Assembly (NCBI GenBank): GCA_947464665.1
Contig: CANHXV010000141.1
Coordinates: forward strand, 1 to 5,237
Reading direction: 5' to 3'
DNA: 5,237 nt
DNA from: Comamonadaceae bacterium
GTDB lineage: Bacteria; Pseudomonadota; Gammaproteobacteria; Burkholderiales; Burkholderiaceae_C
A program made the translations under genes and the position numbers. Shown one piece after another: positions 1 to 4,840 of the stretch (positions are counted from its first letter, which is position 1; each line of letters starts with the position of its first letter). A model generated the notes under the pieces. The model was given only the letters and a program-made list of their open reading frames with translations, did no database searches and had not been told where the DNA came from.

Positions 1-6
1 GAGACG

Positions 7-30
7 AAAAAAAAGGTCGTAAAACGACCT
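7..30 (-). terminator. Rho-independent terminator of tRNA-Ser
   Basis: On the minus strand a perfect 7-bp stem (AGGTCGT / ACGACCT, positions 30-24 and 20-14) with a TTT loop runs straight into a run of eight T residues (14-7, the first belonging to the stem). It starts two or three bases after the encoded CCA of the tRNA, so it should end the tRNA-Ser transcript and any read-through from the urease operon. The stem is short and only moderately GC-rich, but the form is classic. Confidence 0.85.
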
Positions 31-32
31 AT

Positions 33-120
33 TGGCGGAAGCGGTGAGATTCGAACTCACGGGCCCTTTCGAGCCGCCGGTTTTCAAGACCGGTGCAATC
101 GACCACTCTGCCACACTTCC
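33..120 (-). tRNA. tRNA-Ser (anticodon UGA)
   Basis: An 88-base tRNA read on the minus strand, 5' end at 120 and genome-encoded CCA at 35-33. The acceptor stem GGAAGTG pairs with CGCTTCC (one G-T pair), with G as discriminator. The anticodon stem CCGGT/ACCGG encloses the loop CTTGAAA, giving anticodon TGA (positions 86-84), which reads UCA and related serine codons. A long variable arm (CGGCTC..GGGCCC region) marks a class II tRNA, as expected for serine. The T arm is GTGAG-TTCGAAT-CTCAC. All arms are intact, so the gene looks functional. It is on the same strand as the urease operon, 86 bases beyond ureG. Confidence 0.97.
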
Positions 121-130
121 TGCGGGGAGA

Positions 131-136
131 ATTGTA
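131..136 (-). promoter_or_regulatory. Candidate -10 box of tRNA-Ser promoter
   Basis: On the minus strand TACAAT (136-131) is a good -10 match. It lies 10 bases upstream of the mature tRNA 5' end and is followed by a GC-rich stretch (CTCCCCGC, 128-121) of the kind seen in stringently controlled stable-RNA promoters. No convincing -35 hexamer is found at 16-18 bases. The promoter call therefore rests on the -10, the position and the discriminator alone. Confidence 0.4.
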
Positions 137-206
137 ACCTTGTTCTAAGACCAATTTGGCGCAAGATTTAGGAGCAAGACTAAATTAATGTTGATCTGAC
201 CCCAAT

Positions 207-863
207 TTAATTCAACAGCATGCCTTGGGTTTCAATGTAGGCGATGATTTCGGCTAGGCCGGTTTGGGTTTTGAGGTTGGTCATGACGAAAGGCTTGAGG
301 CCTTTGGGGGTGGTGCGCATCCGCGTGGTGTCGGCGTGCATGACGTTCAGATCGGCGCCCACGTAGGGGGCGAGGTCGGTTTTGTTGATGACGAAGAGAT
401 CGCTTTTGGTGATGCCAGGGCCACCTTTTCGTGGGATTTTTTCGCCAGCGGCGACGTCGATTACGTAGATGGTGAGGTCGGACAGTTCGGGGCTGAAGGT
501 GGCGGCCAAGTTGTCGCCACCGCTTTCTACAAACACCACATCGGCGTTGGGAAACTTTTCGAGCATGCGGTCAATGGCTTCTAGGTTGATAGAGGCATCT
601 TCGCGGATGGCGGTATGAGGGCAGCCGCCGGTTTCTACACCCATGATGCGGTCTGCATCCAAAGCGCCACTCACAGTAAGCAAGCGTTGGTCTTCTTTGG
701 TGTAAATATCGTTGGTGATGGCCACCAGGTCCCATTTTTGACGCATGCTTTTGCACAGCATTTCAAGCAAGGTGGTTTTGCCTGAGCCTACAGGGCCACC
801 AATGCCCACACGAAGGGGTGGCAATTTTTTGATTCGATTGGGAATGTGGTGAAGTGCGGTCAT
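207..863 (-). CDS. ureG: Urease accessory GTPase UreG
   Basis: UreG is a cytoplasmic SIMIBI-class GTPase. It binds nickel and, with UreE, UreF and UreD, drives GTP-dependent insertion of nickel into apo-urease. The 218-residue product has the family's usual length. Visible motifs: P-loop GGPVGSGKT (22-30), the nickel-binding Cys-Pro-His at 81-83 (ETGGCPHTAIRED), the switch segment ESGGDN (113-118), and the guanine-specificity NKTD (160-163). The open frame extends upstream to 1073, but those 70 residues lie inside ureF and look like shadow sequence. The start chosen is the ATG at 863, which overlaps the ureF stop as ATGA and suggests translational coupling. It is the last gene of the operon, and no hairpin terminator is evident just after its TAA stop. 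Confidence 0.97.
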   Translation of the reverse strand: MTALHHIPNRIKKLPPLRVGIGGPVGSGKTTLLEMLCKSMRQKWDLVAITNDIYTKEDQRLLTVSGALDADRIMGVETGGCPHTAIREDASINLEAIDRMLEKFPNADVVFVESGGDNLAATFSPELSDLTIYVIDVAAGEKIPRKGGPGITKSDLFVINKTDLAPYVGADLNVMHADTTRMRTTPKGLKPFVMTNLKTQTGLAEIIAYIETQGMLLN

Positions 864-1534
864 GATCTGAACAGTCGTGAGTATTGGGTTTCGTGTCTGG
901 CAGACATGACTGCCAGCATGGGGCAAAAAGCTTGGCGATCGTAGTCGCTTAAGGCCATGGCATGTTCCACGGCTTCTGGAATTTCTTGGGCCAGTCGGGC
1001 AAGTATTTTTTGACCTGAAATTTGACCTAAGGGTACAGCTTTCAGTGCGGCCTGTGTCATGTTTTCTGCCCAACCAAACGCATAAGCCTGTAGGGCATTT
1101 TCAATCGGTGCATTGGCCAATGACAGCGCCAAAGACATGGCGATGGGGTAAGTGGGTCGCAGTTCGCTACAAAGTTGCAAGGTATCTGTATGAGCTTTGT
1201 TTTGAATACGCAGCCAATCTAGAAGCGAGCGACCCATTTGCTCTGTTTGTAATCGCATCTCATGCGTTTCGCGTGTAGCATGAACCCATGCGCTGAGTTC
1301 TTTCAGCCTTGCAATGTTCAAAGTTTGCCAAGCAGGAATGGCTTGTGCCATGAGGGCCATGTCGCCCCGGGCTTGAGACAAATGAAGTTGATCAGCCAGC
1401 CAATCTGAGCAAGAAGACTCATTGTGCACATACTCGTGATCAATGGCGGCTTCTAGCGCTTCGGAGTAAGAGAAGCCACCCACTGGCAATGCAGGTGATG
1501 CTAGCCAAATGAGTTGAAGCAGTTCAGTGGTCAT
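860..1534 (-). CDS. ureF: Urease accessory protein UreF
   Basis: UreF is a helical cytoplasmic chaperone that bridges UreD and UreG in the urease activation complex and controls UreG GTPase use. The chosen product is 224 residues, normal for the family. It carries the N-terminal signature LPVGGFSYSEALE (16-28), a largely helical body, GQ at 170-171, and the conserved C-terminal tail ending HETQYSRLFRS (214-224). The frame stays open to 1672, giving a 270-residue version, but the extra 46 residues are Met-rich and are the antisense-frame companion of ureE's His-rich tail. I chose the ATG at 1534 because family members begin just before the LLQLxWLASPALPVGG segment. That start lies inside ureE (11-base overlap), and no clear Shine-Dalgarno is visible, so translation probably depends on ribosomes finishing ureE. 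ATG at 1552 is an alternative start. Confidence 0.93.
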   Translation of the reverse strand: MTTELLQLIWLASPALPVGGFSYSEALEAAIDHEYVHNESSCSDWLADQLHLSQARGDMALMAQAIPAWQTLNIARLKELSAWVHATRETHEMRLQTEQMGRSLLDWLRIQNKAHTDTLQLCSELRPTYPIAMSLALSLANAPIENALQAYAFGWAENMTQAALKAVPLGQISGQKILARLAQEIPEAVEHAMALSDYDRQAFCPMLAVMSARHETQYSRLFRS

Positions 1535-2096
1535 GCTTGCAGCTTGGGCCATGCACATGAGCTTGTTCATGGGACTTTTGATCTGCTGGTGCATGATCGT
1601 GATCATGTCCGTGATCATGAGAGTGACTTGAGCCGCCATGGTGAGCACCATAAGCACCCCCTTCAGGCTCAAATGACTCCTCTACTGTGTTGACGATCAA
1701 GTGCATCGATTTCAACATGTCTGCCAACACGGAGTCGGGCTCTATTTTGAGGTGATCTGGTTTGAGTTCAATGGGCACATGGCGGTTACCCAAGTGATAG
1801 GCCGCACGTGTGAGGTCAAATGGCGTTCCGTGTTGAGGGCAAACTGTGACCCGAAGCAGTGCTTGAGGTGCAGCTTCTACGCGTACCAAACTACCGTCCT
1901 CTGCCACTAACACATCACCACCGCGCACCACCTGTCCGCGCTGCAAAAACACAGACAACACACGACCTGATGAATCGGCCACTTGGAAACGGCTTTTTTG
2001 TCTGACATCCCAATCTAAAGAAACTGTGGGCGCACGTTTCATCAGAGCCTTTGCCAGACCTTGGCCAGCGGCAATTAATTTAGAACAAGTGAGCAT
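1524..2096 (-). CDS. ureE: Urease nickel metallochaperone UreE with His-rich tail
   Basis: UreE is a dimeric cytoplasmic metallochaperone that delivers nickel to UreG/UreF/UreD for urease maturation. The product is 190 residues. The N-terminal half (WDVRQKSRF at 30-37, LQRGQVVRGGDVL at 51-63) is the peptide-binding-like domain. The C-terminal metal-binding domain includes the conserved AYHLGNRHVPIE (99-110), with H101/H106 as metal-ligand candidates. The last 39 residues contain 13 histidines plus C186, in patterns such as HSHDHGHDHDH (158-168) and ending KHDH, a nickel-binding or storage tail. It starts 36 bases after ureC. The ATG is directly preceded by TGA, and no Shine-Dalgarno is visible in the T-rich leader, so its translation may be weak or coupled. 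Its end overlaps ureF by 11 bases. Confidence 0.96.
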   Translation of the reverse strand: MLTCSKLIAAGQGLAKALMKRAPTVSLDWDVRQKSRFQVADSSGRVLSVFLQRGQVVRGGDVLVAEDGSLVRVEAAPQALLRVTVCPQHGTPFDLTRAAYHLGNRHVPIELKPDHLKIEPDSVLADMLKSMHLIVNTVEESFEPEGGAYGAHHGGSSHSHDHGHDHDHAPADQKSHEQAHVHGPSCKHDH

Positions 2097-2132
2097 TCAA
2101 TCAATCAAAAAAAGTGCATCAATTTCTGTTCA

Positions 2133-3875
2133 TCAAAACAAGAAGTAGCGCTGAGTCATAGGCAAACTGACTGCAGGTTCGCAGGTCAGTAATAATCCAT
2201 CCGCACGCACCGCATAGGTTTGCGCATCCACTTCCATCTTAGGTGTGTAGTCATTCAGAATCATGTGGCGCTTGCCCACACCTCGAATGCCTTTGACAGC
2301 AGACAGTGTTTTCTGCAAACCATATTTTTGACCAATGCCAGCAGCCAGGCCGGCTTGAGATACAAAGGTGAGCGACCCGCGAGCCAATGCCCCGCCAAAG
2401 CTGCCAAACATGGGGCGATAGTGGACAGGTTGTGGCGTGGGAATGGAGGCGTTGGGATCGCCCATGGCGGCCATGGCAATGAAGCCACCTTTCAAGATGA
2501 CGGCAGGTTTGACGCCAAAAAAGGCTGGCTTCCAAATGATCAAGTCGGCCCATTTGCCCACTTCAATGCTGCCCACTTCATGGCTGATGCCATGCGCAAT
2601 GGCAGGGTTGATGGAAAGCTTGGCTATATAGCGTTTCACGCGGGCGTTGTCATTGCGATCTGTGTCGCCTGGCAACTTGCCGCGCTGAACTTTCATTTTG
2701 TGAGCAGTTTGCCAACAACGTAAAATCACTTCGCCCACGCGGCCCATGGCTTGGCTGTCCGAGCTGAACATGCTGATGGCGCCAAGATCGTGCAAGATGT
2801 CTTCGGCGGCAATGGTTTCTTTGCGAATGCGACTTTCTGCAAAGGCCAAGTCTTCGGCAATGGAGGGGTCAAGGTGATGACAGACCATCAGCATGTCAAC
2901 GTGTTCGTCTAGCGTGTTGATGGTGTAGGGGCGAGTAGGGTTGGTGGAAGATGGCAGCACATTGGCCTCGCCCACTACTTTCAAAATATCTGGGGCATGG
3001 CCTCCACCTGCACCTTCGGTGTGGAAGGTGTGAATGGTGCGGCCTTTAAAGGCTGCCACGGTATCTTCTACAAAGCCAGACTCGTTCAAGGTGTCGGTGT
3101 GAATGGCCACCTGTGTGTCAGTTTCTTCTGCCACATTCAAGCAGTTGTCGATGGCAGCAGGTGTCGTGCCCCAGTCTTCGTGAAGCTTGAGACCAATGAC
3201 ACCGGCATTGATTTGCTCACGCAAAGAGCCAGGCAGTGCGGCATTGCCCTTGCCTAAGAAGCCCAAGTTCATGGGGAAGGCGTCAGCGGCTTGCATCATG
3301 CGCTCAATGTTCCAGGCGCCTGGGGTGCAGGTGGTGGCAAAGGTGCCCGTAGCAGGGCCTGTGCCGCCGCCAATCATGGTGGTGATGCCGCTGGCCAAGG
3401 CCTCCTCAATTTGTTGCGGTGCGATGAAGTGAATGTGCGTGTCAATGCCACCTGCCGTCACGATGTTGCCTTCGCAGCTGATCACTTCGGTGCCAGGACC
3501 AATGATGATGTCAATGCCAGGTTGTGTATCAGGGTTGCCTGCTTTGCCAATGGCCACAATGCGGCCGTCTTTTAAGCCAATGTCGGCTTTCACAATACCC
3601 CAGTGATCAATGATCAGCGCATTGGTCATGACAGTATCAACCGAACCACCCGATTGTGGGCCTGTGCCGGTGCCATCTCGTGTACGTTGTGATTGCGCCA
3701 TGCCATCGCGGATGGTTTTGCCGCCCCCAAATTTGGCTTCTTCACCATAACCGCCTGCCAAGAGTGTGAAGTCTTTCTCAACTTCCACAATCAATTCTGT
3801 GTCCGCCAAACGAACACGATCGCCCACCGTGGGGCCAAACATTTCTGCGTAAGCGCGCTTGCCAATGGTAGCCAT
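2133..3875 (-). CDS. ureC: Urease alpha (catalytic) subunit UreC
   Basis: This is the catalytic subunit of the cytoplasmic nickel urease (EC 3.5.1.5), which hydrolyses urea to ammonia and carbamate. The product is 580 residues, slightly longer than the Klebsiella enzyme. All active-site residues are present at a constant +13 offset from Klebsiella numbering as I recall it: Ni ligands H147 and H149 (THIH), carbamylated K230 (GLKLHEDWG), H259, H285 (HTEGAGGGH) and D373 (SSDSQAMGR), plus catalytic H232 and H333 with flap C332 (CHHLD). It should therefore be active once matured. The start is ATG at 3875. A TTG at 3881 is also in frame, but the AAGGA motif at 3888-3884 sits 8 bases before the ATG and only 2 before the TTG. 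It begins 2 bases after the ureB stop. The gene ends with tandem TGA TGA. Confidence 0.99.
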   Translation of the reverse strand: MATIGKRAYAEMFGPTVGDRVRLADTELIVEVEKDFTLLAGGYGEEAKFGGGKTIRDGMAQSQRTRDGTGTGPQSGGSVDTVMTNALIIDHWGIVKADIGLKDGRIVAIGKAGNPDTQPGIDIIIGPGTEVISCEGNIVTAGGIDTHIHFIAPQQIEEALASGITTMIGGGTGPATGTFATTCTPGAWNIERMMQAADAFPMNLGFLGKGNAALPGSLREQINAGVIGLKLHEDWGTTPAAIDNCLNVAEETDTQVAIHTDTLNESGFVEDTVAAFKGRTIHTFHTEGAGGGHAPDILKVVGEANVLPSSTNPTRPYTINTLDEHVDMLMVCHHLDPSIAEDLAFAESRIRKETIAAEDILHDLGAISMFSSDSQAMGRVGEVILRCWQTAHKMKVQRGKLPGDTDRNDNARVKRYIAKLSINPAIAHGISHEVGSIEVGKWADLIIWKPAFFGVKPAVILKGGFIAMAAMGDPNASIPTPQPVHYRPMFGSFGGALARGSLTFVSQAGLAAGIGQKYGLQKTLSAVKGIRGVGKRHMILNDYTPKMEVDAQTYAVRADGLLLTCEPAVSLPMTQRYFLF

Positions 3876-3877
3876 GA

Positions 3878-4201
3878 TCAATTTCCTTTCGAGGCAGGCA
3901 GTGCGCCATTCACCAAGGCTCTGAAGCCGTAGACCTCTCGCTTGCCGCTGTAGTCGACCAATTCAATGGTGCGTTGTTGGCCGGGTTCAAAACGAACCGC
4001 AGTCCCTGCTGCAATGTTCAGGCGCATGCCCTCGGCTGCAGCACGATCAAAAAGCAATGCACCATTGGTTTCTGCAAAGTGATAATGCGAGCCCACTTGA
4101 ATGGGGCGGTCGCCGCAGTTTTGCACCACCAGTGTGGTGGTTCTGCGACCGGGATTCAAAGTGTGTGAGCCTTCGTCCGTGAAAAGTTCGCCTGGAATCA
4201 T
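3878..4201 (-). CDS. ureB: Urease beta subunit UreB
   Basis: A small non-catalytic structural subunit of the (UreABC)3 urease. The 107-residue product matches the usual bacterial length. Family hallmarks are the N-terminal MIPGELF, NPGRRTTTLVVQNCGDRPIQVGSHYHFAE (17-45), the GTAVRFEPGQQRTIELVDYSG segment (66-86), and YGFRALVNG near the end. Its start follows the ureA stop by 11 bases. The ribosome-binding site AAGGA overlaps that TAA stop (TAAGGA), 8 bases before the ATG, so translation is probably coupled to ureA. It is a separate gene, not fused to ureA as in Helicobacter. Confidence 0.98.
   Translation of the reverse strand: MIPGELFTDEGSHTLNPGRRTTTLVVQNCGDRPIQVGSHYHFAETNGALLFDRAAAEGMRLNIAAGTAVRFEPGQQRTIELVDYSGKREVYGFRALVNGALPASKGN
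3884..3888 (-). promoter_or_regulatory. Ribosome-binding site of ureC (decides the start)
   Basis: On the minus strand AAGGA (3888-3884), within GAAAGGAAAT, lies 8 bases before ATG 3875 and overlaps the 3' end of ureB. The spacing favours ATG at 3875 over the in-frame TTG at 3881. Confidence 0.8.
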
Positions 4202-4212
4202 GACCTTGTTCC

Positions 4213-4515
4213 TTAAACAATGGGTTGATGCACGGTCACCAGTTTGGTGCCGTCTGGAAAGGTGGCTTCCACTTGAATGTCGGGGATCATGTCGGCGATG
4301 CCGTCCATCACATCTGCGCGTGTGAGCAGTGTTCGGCCTTCACTCATGAGTTGGGCCACGGTTTTGCCATCCCGCGCGCCCTCCATGACGGCGGCACTGA
4401 TAAAGGCCACAGCTTCGGGGTAATTGAGTTTGAGACCGCGGGCTTTTCGGCGTTCGGCCAAGAGGCCGGCGGTGAATATCAGCAGTTTGTCTTTTTCACG
4501 GGGTGTGAGTTCCAT
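4213..4515 (-). CDS. ureA: Urease gamma subunit UreA
   Basis: The smallest structural subunit of the three-gene bacterial urease, contributing to the trimeric (UreABC)3 assembly in the cytoplasm. At exactly 100 residues it has the standard length. It begins MELTPREKDKLL and shows RKARGLKLNYPEAVAFI (18-34), EGARDGKTV, and the C-terminal IPDIQVEATFPDGTKLVTVHQPI. It is the first gene of the operon. The ATG at 4515 is preceded by a modest AAAGAG ribosome-binding site. The usual upstream neighbour ureD is not here; the next thing upstream is the divergent regulatory region shared with urtA. Confidence 0.98.
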   Translation of the reverse strand: MELTPREKDKLLIFTAGLLAERRKARGLKLNYPEAVAFISAAVMEGARDGKTVAQLMSEGRTLLTRADVMDGIADMIPDIQVEATFPDGTKLVTVHQPIV

Positions 4516-4553
4516 GGTGCACTCTTTAGAAAATCAGATTCAAGCTTACCTCA

Positions 4554-4569
4554 AGCAACATGCATGCCC
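4554..4569 (-). promoter_or_regulatory. Candidate sigma-54 (-24/-12) promoter of ureABCEFG
   Basis: The minus strand reads GGGCATGCATGTTGCT. Against the consensus TGGCACG-N4-TTGCW it has two mismatches, and it keeps the invariant GG (4568-4567) and GC (4556-4555) exactly 10 bases apart. The predicted start is near 4543, giving a leader of about 28 bases before the ureA ATG that contains the AAAGAG ribosome-binding site. Position and orientation fit the urease operon. It is weaker than the urtA-facing element, so confidence is moderate. Confidence 0.6.
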
Positions 4570-4610
4570 TCGAGCTGGTGGAGAATCTTTGGATCGCACC
4601 TCAAAGGGGC

Positions 4611-4627
4611 GCAACTATTATGGTGCT
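4611..4627. promoter_or_regulatory. Weak NtrC-type site, upstream member of pair
   Basis: GCAACTATTATGGTGCT has a strong right half (TGGTGCT, six of seven to the TGGTGCA half) but a poor left half. It is mentioned because its centre (4619) is 30 bp from the better site at 4641-4657. That is about three helical turns, a spacing typical of paired NtrC enhancer sites. Confidence 0.35.
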
Positions 4628-4640
4628 GACTGGTGTTCAA

Positions 4641-4657
4641 TGCACAAATTTGGTTCA
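4641..4657. promoter_or_regulatory. Candidate NtrC enhancer site shared by urtA and ureA
   Basis: TGCACAAATTTGGTTCA compared with the enteric NtrC consensus TGCACY-N4-TGGTGCA: the left half is TGCAC and the right half TGGTTCA differs at one base. Its centre (4649) is about 134 bases upstream of the predicted urtA start and about 106 upstream of the predicted ureA start, both normal enhancer distances for NtrC. Binding is inferred, not shown. Confidence 0.55.
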
Positions 4658-4756
4658 TTTTTTGGGTTTCGGCATGTCCATCTTTTCCAAAAATTCTTTC
4701 TTCATTCAAAACAACTAGGCAGTTCCCACTCTGATCAGGGTCAAAAATCAATGGGT

Positions 4757-4772
4757 TGGCACAGCCCTTGCA
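4757..4772 (+). promoter_or_regulatory. Sigma-54 (-24/-12) promoter of urtA
   Basis: TGGCACAGCCCTTGCA matches TGGCACG-N4-TTGCW at every position except the seventh. The GG (4758-4759) and GC (4770-4771) are exactly 10 bases apart, as sigma-54 requires. The predicted start is near 4783, giving a leader of about 58 bases before the urtA ATG. No competing sigma-70 promoter was seen. Together with the upstream NtrC-like site this points to nitrogen-limitation control of urea uptake. Confidence 0.8.
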
Positions 4773-4829
4773 GAAGGCTGTGCAGCGTTGCAGATCTTCG
4801 CTTGTTTACCAACCTTCCTTAATTTGATT

Positions 4830-4833
4830 GGAG
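4830..4833 (+). promoter_or_regulatory. Ribosome-binding site of urtA
   Basis: GGAG lies 7 bases before the ATG at 4841. This fixes the start of the reading frame, which begins with a signal peptide. Confidence 0.8.
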
Positions 4834-4840
4834 TGCTCTT

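Larger units (their letters stand above)
4516..4840. other. Divergent ureA/urtA regulatory intergenic region
   Basis: A 325-base stretch without a credible gene. From left to right it holds the ureA leader, a minus-strand sigma-54-type promoter (4569-4554), NtrC-like sites (4611-4627 and 4641-4657), about 100 bases of AT-rich spacer, the plus-strand sigma-54 promoter of urtA (4757-4772), and the urtA leader with its ribosome-binding site. Open frames crossing it lack family features and ribosome-binding sites. Confidence 0.75.

Noticed and set aside
264..584. Plus-strand open frame antisense to ureG, and similar plus-strand frames opposite ureC and ureB
   Set aside because: They mirror well-conserved genes on the other strand, lack ribosome-binding sites and recognisable motifs, and arise from codon bias.
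864..1073. 70-residue N-terminal extension of the ureG reading frame
   Set aside because: It lies within ureF, is low-complexity and basic without family similarity. The ATG at 863 overlaps the ureF stop and gives the normal UreG length.
1591..1619. GATCATG-rich repeat as a possible repeat element or regulatory palindrome
   Set aside because: Explained by alternating His and Asp codons in the UreE tail.
1535..1672. 46-residue Met-rich N-terminal extension of ureF
   Set aside because: It is the frame-shifted reading of the ureE His-rich tail codons; known UreF proteins start near residue 47 of that frame.
3876..3881. TTG start for ureC two codons upstream
   Set aside because: The ribosome-binding motif would be only 2 bases away. 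ATG 3875 has 8-base spacing and gives the usual MATIGKRAYAEMFGP N-terminus.
4514..4520. TGGTGCA NtrC half-site at the ureA start codon
   Set aside because: No partner half-site at the right spacing, and it overlaps the coding start; likely chance.
4595..4613. CGCACC...GGCGCA imperfect dyad as a third NtrC site
   Set aside because: The half-sites are two bases too far apart for the consensus, and the alternative alignment matches only four of six in the right half.
4551..4751. 66-residue minus-strand and 132-residue plus-strand frames across the ureA-urtA intergenic region
   Set aside because: No ribosome-binding site or family resemblance; they run through the promoters and NtrC-like sites.
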